A stretch of DNA of 64,000 bases from Drosophila persimilis (Eukaryota; Arthropoda; Insecta; Diptera; Drosophilidae), in NCBI RefSeq assembly GCF_003286085.1, contig NW_020825708.1, positions 112,025 to 176,024 on the forward strand. Reading direction: 5' to 3'. The notes below the pieces were generated by a model, which saw only the letters and a list, made by a program, of their open reading frames with translations, ran no database searches and was not told the DNA's origin. The translations under genes were made by a program, and so were the position numbers. Within the stretch, counting starts at the first letter, position 1, and every line of letters starts with the position of its first letter. This document shows positions 21,476 through 33,824 of the stretch, piece by piece.

Positions 21476-22539
21476 ACTAGGCCGTAAAAAAATTCGAGTT
21501 GAAGATCTTGTGAGCTTTGATAAAGCTTATCAACAGCTGTTTTGCGACCAAGCGGCAACGCTTTGATATGCAATTTTTCTGCCGTGCACTATATTTCATT
21601 AAATATTGCTGTGTCTGGATCCCGTATAACAGAAGAAGACCATAGAAAGTGTGGGAAAACGTGGGTTGCTGTTTGCGCCAGTTATATATCGTCAATACTG
21701 GGGCAGCCGTTCGACCATTTGGAAAACGAACGCCCACAGTTCAGTAAAATTTTTCGATCAGTGGTGTAATTCTGTTGAGGTAATTATCCACCCAGCTACA
21801 GAGACCCGTTGAAAAATTTCTGTTCTTTCCGCGTAGGATTAGCACCACTAGTATCTACGTATTACAACGCTGGTCTAGAAGTTACGAATTGGTTATTCCC
21901 GGACACCTCTATTGGCCACGTGCCCGTACCACCGGTTTAACCCCCATCTGAAAAGAATGAATGTGCGGTAACTATTCGTTGGTCTTCAACCATGATCACG
22001 GTTTTATACATGCATTTATATATACCTACTACTAATCAGTTTTATAGATTTAAGATCATTATGATATTCCTTCCCCAGTATATGCTGTATAGTAATACCC
22101 TATAAATGTAAGACAATATCGAATAGCAGTCTTATTTGAAGGGATCCTGACTGTTAATAGGTGGCCCTGAAGGATCATGGTAGGGTGGGCGTCCTCGCCA
22201 ATGAGCGATACCGCAGCCGACAAAGATCTGACCGGTGATCTTCTTCGTTTACGTATCCATGCTGATCTGTCCCTTTGACCCCCTGTATCCCGTTTCCTAG
22301 TATCCTTTCCATACTCGTACGCGATTTTTTATATATAAATTCTTATCTCGACCATTTGCCAAAACTCTAAATGGGTAGTAAAATGTCCTCCATGCCCACA
22401 TAGTATACTACTTAGTCTATAACTCTACTTTGAGCACTCGGTTTCATCTCGGCTGCGATGCAAAACGAGCTGTCGCTATGAGTACTCAAGTCAACGTTCT
22501 TCAGTAAAGAGCAGCACCAGTAAAACAAACTAAAAACCA
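21476..22539 (+). repeat. Array unit 2: peptide-gene upstream region
   Basis: Same unit as 19272-20561 but lacking about 330 bp in total: the GTTTTTAGTAGTCCC...GTGGAC stretch (near 21672) and the TTATCTGAGCGGACCGG segment (near 22437). The second deletion, which joins GAGCACTC to GGTTTCATC, is shared with units 3 and 5. Confidence 0.92.
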
Positions 22540-22779
22540 ACGAGGGGGAACGTTGTGAGTTGCTGCGGACACCGCAACTCTACAGTTATACCCGATACTA
22601 AGTCAGTATGGCTCTCCTCCGGCAGATGCCGCTTATATTAAACGACACGACAAAGAGTGCGTGCGAGAGAGACAGAAAATCAGTCTGAGCGTGACGTCGG
22701 GCGCTGCGTAGCCAGTGCAAATTGATTTGTTCCCTTTGGCTATAAAAATGATCTGATCTCTGAGATTTGTGGATGCCGA
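22540..22779 (+). mobile_element. DINE-1 head fragment in array (2)
   Basis: It has the normal head and first GA-rich tract, then breaks off at GTGGATGCC and joins the middle of the next unit (GATTTGCGACCAAGCGGC). One deletion therefore removed the DINE tail together with the start of unit 3. Confidence 0.9.
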
Positions 22780-23936
22780 TTTGCGACCAAGCGGCAACGC
22801 TTTGATATGCAATTTTTCTGCCGTGCACTATATTTTATAAAATATTGCTGTGTCTGGATCCTGTATAACAGAAGAAGACCATAGAAAGTGTGGGAAAACG
22901 TGGGTTGCTGTTTTTAGTAGACCCAGCCTCTTTCTTTCTCTCCTCGTGACCGTCAGAGTGACCGGCCGTGGAAAAAAAAAGTCTTGTAGAGCTGACCCAG
23001 TTCTCTAAACCAAGGTCAAGCCAAAGTCAAAGCCTAGTGCAAGTGCCAAGTGCGGCTCAAAGTGATGATTTAATTTGAGTGGACGCGCCAGTTATATATC
23101 GTCAATACTGGGGCAGCCGTTCGACCATTTGGAAAACGAACGCCCACAGTTCAGTAAAATTTTTCGATCAGTGGTGTAATTCTGTTGAGGTAATCCACCC
23201 AGCTACAGAGACCCGTTGAAAAATTTCTGTTCTTTCCGCGTAGGATTAGCACCACTAGTATCTACGTGTTACAACGCTGGTCTAGAAGTTACGGATTGGT
23301 TATTCCCGGACACCTCGTGCCCGTACCACCGGTTTAACCCCCATCTGAAAAGAATGAATGTGCGGTAACTATTCGTTGGTCTTCAACCATGATCACGGTT
23401 TTATACATGCATTTATATATACCTACTACTAATCAGTTTTATAGATTTAAGATCATTATGATATTCCTTCCCCAGTATATGCTGTATAGTAATACCCTAT
23501 AAATGTAAGACAATATCGAATAGCAGTCTTATTTGAAGGGATCCTGACTGTTAATAGGTGGCCCTGAAGGATCATGGTAGGGTGGGCGTTCTCGCCAATG
23601 AGCGATACCGCAGCCGACAAAGATCTGACCGGTGATCTTCTTCGTTTACGTATCCATGCTGATCTGTCCCTTTGACCCCCTGTATCCCGTTTCCTAGTAT
23701 CCTTTCCATACTCGTACGCGATTTTTTATATATAAATTCTTATCTCGACCATTTGCCAAAACTCTAAATGGGTAGTAAAATGTCCTCCATGCCCACATAG
23801 TATACTACTTAGTCTATAACTCTACTTTGAGCACTCGGTTTCATCTCGGCTGCGATGCAAAACGAGCTGTCGCTATGAGTACTCAAGTCAACGTTCTTCA
23901 GTAAAGAGCAGCACCAGTAAAACAAACTAAAAACCA
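22780..23936 (+). repeat. Array unit 3: peptide-gene upstream region, left end missing
   Basis: It begins inside the unit at TTTGCGACCAAGCGGC and runs to CTAAAAACCA. It shares the GAGCACTC-GGTTTCATC deletion and several base changes (ATATATAAATTC, CCAAAACTC) with units 2 and 5, so these three form a subfamily. Confidence 0.92.
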
Positions 23937-25043
23937 ACGAGGGGGAACGTTGTGAGTTGCTGCGGACACCGCAACTCTACAGTTATACCCGATACTAAGT
24001 CAGTATGGCTCTCCTCCGGCAGACGCTGCTAATATTGAACGACACGACAAAGAATGCGTGCGAGAGAGACAGAAAATCAGTCTGAGCGTGACGTCGGGCG
24101 CTGCGTAGCCAGTGCAAATTGATTTCTTGCTTTTGGCTACAAAAATAATCCAATCTGGTCCAGATTCAGCAAGCTGATAGATATTGTCGCTATCTATGAT
24201 TCTGCGTTTTTAGTTTTCTCGAATCTGCAATAATGTGGATGTCGAATGTGGATGCAACAGATTTTCGTCCTTTGTGTGGGCTGTAGGGGGTAGGGCGAAA
24301 TTCTGAGATATACGTTTTAAAGTGAGATCTAACAGAAGTGCGGATACCAAATTTGGTTACTCTAGCCTTAATAGTCTCTGAGATCTGTGGATGCCCCAGA
24401 TTTTCGTCCTTTGCGGGGGCGCAAGGGGGTGTGGCGAAATTTGGACACGAAACGGTCAAGGTCCGATATCACAGGAGTGTGGATACCAAATTTGGTTGCT
24501 CTGGCTCTTATAGGTTCTGAGATCCTTGAACTCATATTTTGCAATTGGCAAAACCGACCATGAATCCTGTGTGTTAGAGAGAGACAGAGCGAGAAAGAAT
24601 GAAATTGTTTTCTTGATTCTGGCTATAATAATTATACGATCTGGTTGAGATTTTACATTCTAGAACATATAAACATCCTCTACGATTCTGAGTTTTTGGC
24701 TTTATCGTATCTTTAAAAATGTGGGTGCCACAGATTTTCGTCCTTTGTGGGGGCGGAAGTGGGCGGGGCGAAGTTCTAAACCATTTTTGTAGCACAGACA
24801 TATCACAGAAGTCTGGATCCAAAGCATCGTTGCTCTAGCTCTTATAGTCTTTGAGCACTAGGCGCTGAAGGGGACGGACGGACGGACGGACAGACAGACA
24901 GGGCTCAATCGACTCGGCTATTGATGCTGATCAAGAATATATATACTTTATGGGGTCGGAAACGATTCCTTCTGGACGTTACACACATCCACTTTTACCA
25001 CAAATCTAATATACCCCAATACTCATTTTGAGTATCGGGTATA
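23937..25043 (+). mobile_element. DINE-1 copy in array (3)
   Basis: Full-ended 1,107-bp copy. It carries an extra block (TCTGGTCCAGATTCAGCAAG ... GTCGAATGTGGATGCAACAG) absent from the shorter array copies but present in copy 5, which ties units 3 and 5 together as duplicates of a unit-plus-DINE pair. Confidence 0.93.
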
Positions 25044-26362
25044 ACTAGGCCGTACAAAAATTCGAGTAGAAGATCTTGTGAGCTTTGATAAAGCTTATCA
25101 ACAGCTTTGATATGCAATTTTTCTGCTGTGCACTATATTTCATTAAATATTGCTGAGTCTGGATCCTGTATAACAGAAGAAGACCATAGAAAGTGTGGGA
25201 AAACGTGGGTTGCTGTTTTTAGTAGTCCCAGCCTCTTTCTTTCTCTCCTCGTGACCGTCAGAGTGACCGGCCGTGGAAAAAAAGTCTTGTAGAGCTGACC
25301 CAGTTCTCTAAACCAAGGTCAAGCCAAAGTCAAAGCCTAGTGCAAGTGCCAAGTGCGGCTCAAAGTGATGATTTAATTTGAGTGGACGCGCCAGTTATAT
25401 ATCGTCAATTCTGGGGCAGCCGTTCGACCATTTGGAAAACGAACGCCCACAGTTCCGTAAAATTTTTCGATCAGTCGTGTAATTCTGTTGAGGTAATTAT
25501 CCACCCAGCTACAGAGACCCGTTGAAAAATTTCTGTTCTTTCCGCGTAGGATTAGCACCACTAGTATCTACGTATTACAACGCTGGTCTAGAAGTTACGG
25601 ATTGGTTATTCCCGGACACCTCTATTGGCCACGTGCCCGTACCACCGGTTTAACCCCCATCTGAAAAGAATGAATGTGCGGTAACTGTTCGTTGGTCTTC
25701 AACCATGATCACGGTTTTATACATGCATTTATATATACCTACTACTAATCAGTTTTATAGATTTAAGATCATTATACCCTACCTCGCCCTTATGATATTC
25801 CTTCCCCAGTATATGCTGTATAGTAATACCCTATAAATGTAAGACAATATCGAATAGCAGGCTTATTTGAAGGGATCCTGACTGTTAATAGGTGGCCCTG
25901 AAGGATCATGGTAGGGTGGGCGTTCTCGCCAATGACCGATACCGCAGCCGACAAAGATCTGACCGGTGATCTTCTTCGTTTACGTATCGATGCTGATCTG
26001 TCCCTTTGACCCCCTGTATCCCGTTTCCTAGTATCCTTTCCATACTCGTACGCGATTTTTTTTATATAAATTCTTATCTCGACCATTTGCCAGAGCTCTA
26101 AATGGGTAGTAAAATGTCCTCCATGCCCACATAGTATACTACATAGTCTATAACTCTACTTTGAGAACTCTACTTCACTCCACTCTCTTATCTGAGCGGA
26201 CCGGGACGTACGCTTCTAAGCACTTGACCTTGATAGTGGCGCCGGTGATGAGCCCGGCTCTCGGTTTCATCGCGGCTGCGACGCAAAACGAGCTGTCGCT
26301 ATGAGTACTCAAGTCAACGTTCTTCAGTAAAGAGCAGCAACAGTAAAACAAACTAAAAACCA
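25044..26362 (+). repeat. Array unit 4: peptide-gene upstream region
   Basis: The most complete array unit: it keeps the TTATCTGAGCGGACCGG and GATAGTGGCGCCGGTGATGAG segments seen in unit 0. It lacks about 25 bp near 25106. Confidence 0.92.
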
Positions 26363-27183
26363 ACGAGGGGGAACGTTGTGAGTACCTGCGGACACCGCAA
26401 CTCTACAGTTATACCCGATACTAAGTCAGTATGGCTCTCCTCCGGCAGACGCCGCTTATATTAAACGACACGACAAAGAGTGCGTGCGAGAGAGACAGAA
26501 AATCAGTCTGAGCGTGACGTCGGTCGCTGCGTAGCCAGTGCAAATTGATTTGTTCCCTTTGGCTATAAAAATGATCTGATCTCTGAGATTTGTGGATGCA
26601 CCAGATTTTCGTCATTTGCGGGGGCGGAAGGGGGTGTGGCGAAATTTGGACACGAAACGATCAAGGTCCGATATTACAGGAGTGTGGATACCAAATTTGG
26701 TTACTCTGGCTCTTATAGGTTCTGAGATCCTTGAACTCAATTTTGCAATTGGCAAAACCGACCATGAAACCTGTGTGTTAGAGAGAGACAGAGAACGAAA
26801 GAATGAAATTGTTTTCTTGATTCTGGCTATAATAATTATACGATCTGGTTGAGATTTTACATTCTAGAACATATAAACATCCTCTACGATTCTGAGTTTT
26901 TGGCTTTATCGTATCTTTAAAAATGTGGGTGCCACAGATTTTCGTCCTTTGTGGGGGCGGAAGTGGGCGGGGCGAAGTTCTGAACTACTTTTGTAGCAGT
27001 GACGGACGGACGGACGGACGGACGGACGGACAGACAGACAGGGCTCAATCGACTCGGCTATTGATGCTGATCAAGAATATATATACTTTATGGAGTCGGA
27101 AACGATTCCTTCTGGACGTTACACACATCCACTTTTACCACAAATCTAATATACCCCAATACTCATTTTGAGTATCGGGTATA
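26363..27183 (+). mobile_element. DINE-1 copy in array (4)
   Basis: Full-ended 821-bp copy. The segment between GTAGCAGTGAC and the GGAC repeat is deleted compared with other copies, so the tract follows directly at about 27002. Confidence 0.92.
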
Positions 27184-28387
27184 ACTGGCCGTAGAAAAAT
27201 TCGAGTAGAAGATCTTGTGAGCTTTGATAAAGCTTATCAACAGCTGTTTTGCGACCAAGCGGCAACGCTTTGATATGCAATTTTTCTGCTGTGCACTATA
27301 TTTCATTAAATATTGCTGTGTCTGGATCCTGTATAACAGAAGAAGACCATAGAAAGTGTGGGAAAACGTGGGTTGCTGTTTTTAGTAGTCCCAGCCTCTT
27401 TCTTTCTCTCCTCGTGACCGTCAGAGTGACCGGCCGTGGAAAAAAAAGTCTTGTAGAGCTGACCCAGTTCTCTAAACCAAGGTCAAGCCAAAGTCAAAGC
27501 CTAGTGCAAGTGCCAAGTGCGGCTCAAAGTGATGATTTAATTTGAGTGGACGCGCCAGTTATATATCGTCAATACTGGGGCAGCCGTTCGACCATTTGGA
27601 AAACGAACGCCCACAGTTCAGTAAAATTTTTCGATCAGTGGTGTAATTCTGTTGCGGTAATCCACCCAGCTACAGAGACCCGTTGAAAAATTTCTGTTCT
27701 TTCCGCGTAGGATTAGCACCACTAGTATCTACGTGTTACAACGCTGGTCTAGAAGTTACGGATTGGTTATTCCCGGACACCTCGTGCCCGTACCACCGGT
27801 TTAACCCCCATCTGAAAAGAATGAATGTGCGGTAACTATTCGTTGGTCTTCAACCATGATCACGGTTTTATACATGCATTTATATATACCTACTACTAAT
27901 CAGTTTTATAGATTTAAGATCATTATGATATTCCTTCCCCAGTATATGCTGTATAGTAAAACCCTATAAATGTAAGACAATATCGAATAGCAGTCTTATT
28001 TGAAGGGATCCTGACTGTTAATAGGTGGCCCTGAAGGATCATGGTAGGGTGGGCGTTCTCGCCAATGAGCGATACCGCAGCCGACAAAGATCTGACCGGT
28101 GATCTTCTTCGTTTACGTATCCATGCTGATCTGTATCCCGTTTCCTAGTATCCTTTCCATACTCGTACGCGATTTTTTTTATATAAATTCTTATCTCGAC
28201 CATTTGCCAAAACTCTAAATGGGTAGTAAAATGTCCTCCATGCCCACATAGTATACTACTTAGTCTATAACTCTACTTTGAGCACTCGGTTTCATCTCGG
28301 CTGCGATGCAAAACGAGCTGTCGCTATGAGTACTCAAGTCAACGTTCTTCAGTAAAGAGCAGCACCAGTAAAACAAACTAAAAACCA
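27184..28387 (+). repeat. Array unit 5: peptide-gene upstream region
   Basis: Belongs to the subfamily with units 2 and 3 (same deletion before GGTTTCATC). It also lacks TCCCTTTGACCCCC near 28134. Confidence 0.92.
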
Positions 28388-29498
28388 ACGAGGGGGAACG
28401 TTGTGAGTTGCTGCGGACACCGCAACTCTACAGTTATACCCGATACTAAGTCAGTATGGCTCTCCTCCGGCAGACGCTGCTAATATTGAACGACACGACA
28501 AAGAGTGCGTGCGAGAGAGACAGAAAAGCAGTCTGAGCGTGACGTCGGTCGCTGCGTAGCCAGTGCAAATTGATTTCTTGCTTTTGGCTACAAAAATAAT
28601 CCGATCTGGTCCAGATTCAGCAAGCTGATAGATATTGTCGCTATCTATGATTCTGCGTTTTTAGTTTTCTCGAATCTGCAATAATGTGGATGTCGAATGT
28701 GGATGCAACAGATTTTCGTCCTTTGTGTGGGCTGTAGGGGGTAGGGCGAAATTATGAGATATACGTTTTAAAGTGAGATCTAACAGAAGTGCGGATACCA
28801 AATTTGGTTACTCTAGCCTTAATAGTCTCTGAGATTTGTGGAAGCCCGAGATTTTCGTCCTTTGCGGGGGCGCAAGGGGGTGTGGCGAAATTTGGACACG
28901 AAACGGTCAAGGTCCGATATCACAGGAGTGTGGATACCAAATTTGGTTGCTCTGGCTCTTATAGGTTCTAAGATCCTTGAACTCATATTTTGCAATTGGC
29001 AAAACCGACCATGAATCCTGTGTGTTAGAGAGAGACAGAGCGAGAAAGAATGAAATTGTTTTCTTGATTCTGGCTATAATAATTATACAATCTGGTTGAG
29101 ATTTTACATTCTAGAACATATAAACATCCTCTACGATTCTGAGTTTTTGGCTTTATCGTATCTTTAAAAATGTGGGTGCCACAGATTTTCGTCCTTTGTG
29201 GGGGCGGAAGTGGGCGGGGCGAAGTTCTGAACTACTTTTGTAGCAGTGACATATCACAGAAGTCTGGATCCAAAGCATCGTTGCTCTAGCTCTTATAGTC
29301 TTTGAGCACTAGGCGCTGAAGGGGACGGACGGACGGACGGACGGACAGACAGACAGGGCTCAATCGACTCGGCTATTGATGCTGATCATGAATATATATA
29401 CTTTATGGGGTCGGAAACGATTCCTTCTGGACGTTACACACATCCACTTTTACCACAAATCTAATATACCCCAATACTCATTTTGAGTATCGGGTATA
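28388..29498 (+). mobile_element. DINE-1 copy at the array/copia junction (5)
   Basis: The left end joins the array unit at the usual base; the right end joins copia pol at the same base as the DINE in the right-hand copia copy (45121/45122). The 1,111-bp element is therefore likely a recombinant between an array DINE and a copia-borne DINE. Confidence 0.92.
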
Positions 29499-30262
29499 AA
29501 AATGGAGTAATTGTTGTTAAACATACAGGTATGTTGGATATACCTGTAGTCAAATTCCAAGCATACAGTGTAGATGCTAGGAACAAAAATAATTATCGAT
29601 TATGGCATGAGAGGTTGGGGCATATAAGCAATGCAAAATTGCTTGAAATAAAGAATAATAATTTATTTAATGACAGTAATCTTCTTGTTAATTTAAAAAT
29701 ATCAGATGAAGTTTGTGAGTCATGTTTAAATGGGAAACAGGCTAGGTTGCCATTTAAGCAATCTAAAGATAAAAGTTATATAAAACGACCCTTGTTTGTA
29801 ATACATTCAGATGTATGTGGCCCCATTAAACCAGTTACACTAGACGATACAAATTATTTTGTGATCTTCGTAGATCAATTTACACATTACTGTGTAACCT
29901 ATTTGTTAAAATATAAATCAGATGTATTCAATGTATTTAAAGATTTTGTAGCAAAGAGCGAGGCTCATTTTAATTTCAAGATTGTCAATTTGTACATTGA
30001 CAACGGTAGAGAATACTTGTCGAATGAAATGCGTGAGTTCTGCGTTAATAAAGGAATAAGTTATCATTTGACAGTGCCACATACACCTCAGTTGAATGGA
30101 GTTTCGGAGCGAATGATAAGAAATGGTGCAAAATTAGACAAAAGTTTTTGGGGTGAAGCTGTGCTAACTGCAACATATCTAATCAACAGAATTCCAAGCA
30201 AAGCACTTGGTGATTGTAAAATGACCCCATATGAGCTGTGGCACAATAGAAAGCCCAATTAA
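29499..30262 (+). pseudogene. pol: Copia-like integrase region (left copy)
   Basis: Contains the pre-integrase zinc region (LWHERLGHIS ... CESCLNGKQ) and the integrase core with its first aspartate in HSDVCGPI, second in LYIDNGREYLS, and glutamate in NGVSERM. Ten codons present in the right copy are missing after MIR (about 30120), and a T-to-A change makes a stop at 30260. Both disable this copy. Confidence 0.92.
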
Positions 30263-30688
30263 AAATTTTTAAGAGTGTTCGGTTCAACCGTGTATGTGCA
30301 CAACAAAATTAAAAAAGGTAAATTTGATGAAAAATCATTCAAAGCTATCTTGATAGGGTATGAACAAAATGGACTCAAATTGTGGGATGTCATTAAAGGA
30401 AAAGTTATTGTTGCAAGAGATTTTGTCGTAGACGAGACTAATATGCTTTATTTTAGAGAAGTAAAATTTGAAACAGATTTCCCGAAAAAGAGTAAGGAAA
30501 GAAGTCAACAAAATTCCTGAATGAGAGTAAGGAATCTGATCAGCTTAATTTCCCGAATTATATAATTATATATCCCGAATGAGAGTAAGGATTGTGAAAA
30601 AGCTGATGAGCCAGATAATTGTCGTGAAGAAAATAAGGATACTAATATAATTAGTAGAAAAAGTGAGAGGTTAAAGTCTAAGCCGAAG
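30263..30688 (+). pseudogene. pol: Copia-like linker between integrase and RT (left copy)
   Basis: An open piece at 30275-30520 (MFGSTVYVHNKIKKGKFDEK) continues integrase. Then a frame-broken spacer holds repeated GAATGAGAGTAAGGA motifs and the palindromic TTATATAATTATATA near 30556. The same broken spacer occurs in the right copy at 46135-46327. Confidence 0.8.
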
Positions 30689-31328
30689 GTGTCTTATAAA
30701 GATCATGATAAAAGCTTTAACAAATTTATATTAAATGCCCATATAATGTTTGATGAAGTTCCAAATTCTTTTGATGAAATAAATTTTAGGAATGATAAAT
30801 CTGATTGGGAGGAGGCAATAAATACAGAGTTAAATGCCCATGAAATTAATAACACCTGGACAATTATAAAGAAGCCAGAAAACAAAAATATTGTAGACAG
30901 TAGATGGGTATTTTCCATTAAATATAATGAACTAGGAGTCCCAATAAAATACAAAGCTAGACTGGTTGCAAGAGGATTTACTCAAAAGTACCAAGTAGAC
31001 TATGAAGAAACATTTGCTCCCGTTGCTAGAATTGCCAGTTTTAGGTTCGTACTATCATTGGCAGTCCAGTTTAATTTGAAAGTCCATCAGATGGATGTTA
31101 AAACAGCTTTCCTCAATGGTACATTAAGTGAGGAGATATATATGCGGCCTCCTCAGGGCGTATTATGCGGTGCTGGGCATGTATGCAAACTGAACAAAGC
31201 CATTTATGGGCTCAAACAAGCAGCTAGATGCTGGTTTCAAGTATTTGAGCAAGCATTGAAAGAATTCGATTTTGTAAACTCTCCCGTGGATCGTTGCATA
31301 TATATTCTTGATAGAGGTGACATAAAGA
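30689..31328 (+). pseudogene. pol: Copia-like reverse transcriptase, N-terminal part (left copy)
   Basis: RVT_2-type domain with WVFSIKYNELGVPIKYKARL, ARGFTQKYQVDYEETFAPVA, MDVKTAFLNG and YGLKQAARCWF. It stops at 31328 where a DINE enters; the catalytic YVDD follows on the far side at about 32465. Confidence 0.92.
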
Positions 31329-32443
31329 ACGAGGGGGAACGTTGTGAGTTGCTGCGGACACCGCAACTCTACAGTTATACCCGATACTAAGTCAGTATGG
31401 CTCTCCTCCGGCAGACGCCGCTAATATTTAACGACACGACAAAGAGTGCGTGCGAGAGAGACAGAAAATCAGTCTGAGCGTGACGTCGGGCGCTGCGTAG
31501 CCACTGCAAATTGATTTGTTCCTTTTGGCTATAAAAATGATCTGATCTGATCCAGATTCAGCAATCTAATAGATATGGTCATTATCTATGATTCTGCGTT
31601 TTTAGTTTTCTCAAATCTGCAATATTGTGGATGCAACAGATTTTCGTCCTTTGTGGGGGCGGAAGGGGGTGGGGCGAAATTTTGAGATATACGTTTTATA
31701 GTGAGATCTAACAGGAGTACGGACACTAAATTTGGTTACTCTAGCCTTAATACTCTCTGAGATTTGTGAATATCCCCAGATTTGCATCCTTTGCGGGGGC
31801 GGAAGGGGGTGTGGCGAAATTTTGAAACAAACTCGTCTCGGTCCGATATATTAGGAGTGTGGATACCAAATTTGGTTGCTATAGCTTTTATAGTCTCTGA
31901 GATCTAGGCGCTAATGTTTTACTCTAAGCAAAGCCGCCTATGCTACGTGTGTGTTAGAGAGAGACAGGGCGAGAAAAATTGAAATTGTTTTCTTGATGCT
32001 GGCTATAATAATAATACGATCCAATTCAGATTCTGCAGCATAAAAGATATGGTCATTCTCTACGATTCTGCGTTTTTGGTTTTATCTTATCTTTAAAATT
32101 GTGGATGCCACAGATTTTCGCCCTTTGTGGGGGCGGAAGTGGGCGGGGCAAAGTTTTGAAATATTTTTGTAGCAGTGACATATCACAGAAGTCTGGATCC
32201 AAAACATCGTTGCTCTAGCTCTTATAGTCTTTGAGCATTAGGCGCTGAAGGGGACGGACAGACGGACAGACGGACAGACGAACAGACGGACAGACAGACA
32301 TGGCTCAATCGACTCGGCTATTGATGCTGATCAAGAATATATATACTTTATGGGGTCGGAAACGATTCCTTCTGGACGTTACACACATACACTTTTACCA
32401 CAAATCTAATATACCCCAATACTCATTTTGAGTATCGGGTATA
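31329..32443 (+). mobile_element. DINE-1 inserted in copia RT (left copy only)
   Basis: Full-ended 1,115-bp copy. The empty site is visible in the right copia copy (GACATAAAGAAAAACATATA, about 54100), which fixes the boundaries to within two A residues and shows no target duplication beyond them, as expected for a Helitron-type insertion next to AA/TT. Confidence 0.95.
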
Positions 32444-33201
32444 AAAACATATATGTATTATTATATGTTGATGATGTAGTAATAGCGACAAGGGATATGG
32501 ATAGAATGAATAATTTCAAAAATTATTTAAGCGAAAGATTTAGAATGACTGACTTAAATGAGATAAAACATTTTATCGGTATCAGAGTAGAAATGTTTGA
32601 AGACAAAATATATTTGAGTCAAGCTGCATATGTAAAAAGAATTTTAAATAAATTTAACATGGATAGTTGCAATTCAGTCAGTACTCCATTACTAAATAAA
32701 CTAAATTATGAGTTACTTAACTCAGATGAAGACTGCAATGCTCCATGTCGTAACCTTATTGGCTGTTTAATGTACATAATGCTGTGTACACGACCAGATT
32801 TAGCTACCGCTGTAAATATCTTGAGTAGATATAGTAGCAAGAACAATGCTGAGTTATGGCAATGTTTAAAAAGGGTTATTAGATATTTAAAGGGAACTAT
32901 TGATATGAAGCTTATATTTAAAAAGAATACATCATTTGAAAATACATTAGTTGGCTATGTAGACTCCGATTGGGGTAGTAATGAGATTGATAGAAAAAGT
33001 ACAACGGGTTATTTGTTTAAAATGTTCGATTCCAATTTAATTTGTTGGAATACAAAAAGACAGAATTCAGTGGCAGCTTCATCAACTGAAGCTGAATATA
33101 TGGCCCTATTTGAAGCTGTAAGAGAAGCTTTATGGCTAAAGTCTCTTCTAAATAGTATTAATCTTAACTTCGACAGACCCATTCAAATTTATGAAGACAA
33201 C
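32444..33201 (+). pseudogene. pol: Copia-like RT C-terminus and RNase H (left copy)
   Basis: Resumes with YVLLYVDDVVIATRD (RT active site YVDD) and runs through YLKGTIDMKLIF, VDSDWGSNEIDRKSTTGYL and the RNase H motif SSTEAEYMAL. It is cut at 33201 in IYEDN by the BEL-2 insertion. Confidence 0.92.
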
Positions 33202-33779
33202 TGTTAATGTGTATGTGTGTGTGTGTAGGAAGCTGGGTTGCATACGGTACATAAACCGTCTACAGTTTGGTCGTCGCAACTAGAACTTGAACCAGTTGGA
33301 CTGCGGAGAGGGTATCCTACGGTGCGCAAGTGAGGATCTGAAGACACAGCGACAGCCTCTGTTGATTGCGATGGAAGATGAGTGACAGGCAGCTATGGTA
33401 CTGTTTCTGATACTGACTTTATTGAACAAATGCATCTCCTTATATAGCTAACAGTGGAATTCTTATTCTATGGGAAGGACCGCACAGGCTCCTTGTGAGT
33501 GTATTTTTAGATTGGGTACACTTACTCTGTGCGGGGGTTATATTTCAGTGTATTTACTTAGGTACTTGGCAGCAATAAAATAGATAGTTTATTGCTTGAT
33601 CCCTTTTGGTGGGTTCGAGTTTACAAGTGCTATTGTCTATTCTTAGTTGCTAATGTATTTTTCGTGTCGTCATATTCAGTTACATGAAATGACATGAACA
33701 ATTTTATTTATGAGTATTTGTGTATGAGATTGAACTGTATATTCCTAATATTCATTAAATACATGTCTGTGGCTGAACA
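33202..33779 (-). repeat. BEL-2 3' LTR (left end)
   Basis: TGTTAATGTGTATG ... GTGGCTGAACA as written on the plus strand. It differs from the other LTR by a two-base-longer GT run and a handful of substitutions, suggesting a fairly recent insertion. Confidence 0.93.
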
Positions 33780-33824
33780 TTCTCCCGGCCGTTGAACTGG
33801 TGTTCAACCATCGCTCAAGTCGAC

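Noticed and set aside
29483-29502. Start codons of copia pol in DINE sequence (TTGAGTATCGGGTATAAAAA, also at 32428 and 45106)
   Set aside because: The open frame extends by chance into the DINE terminus. The copia polyprotein starts at its gag, so these are not real starts.
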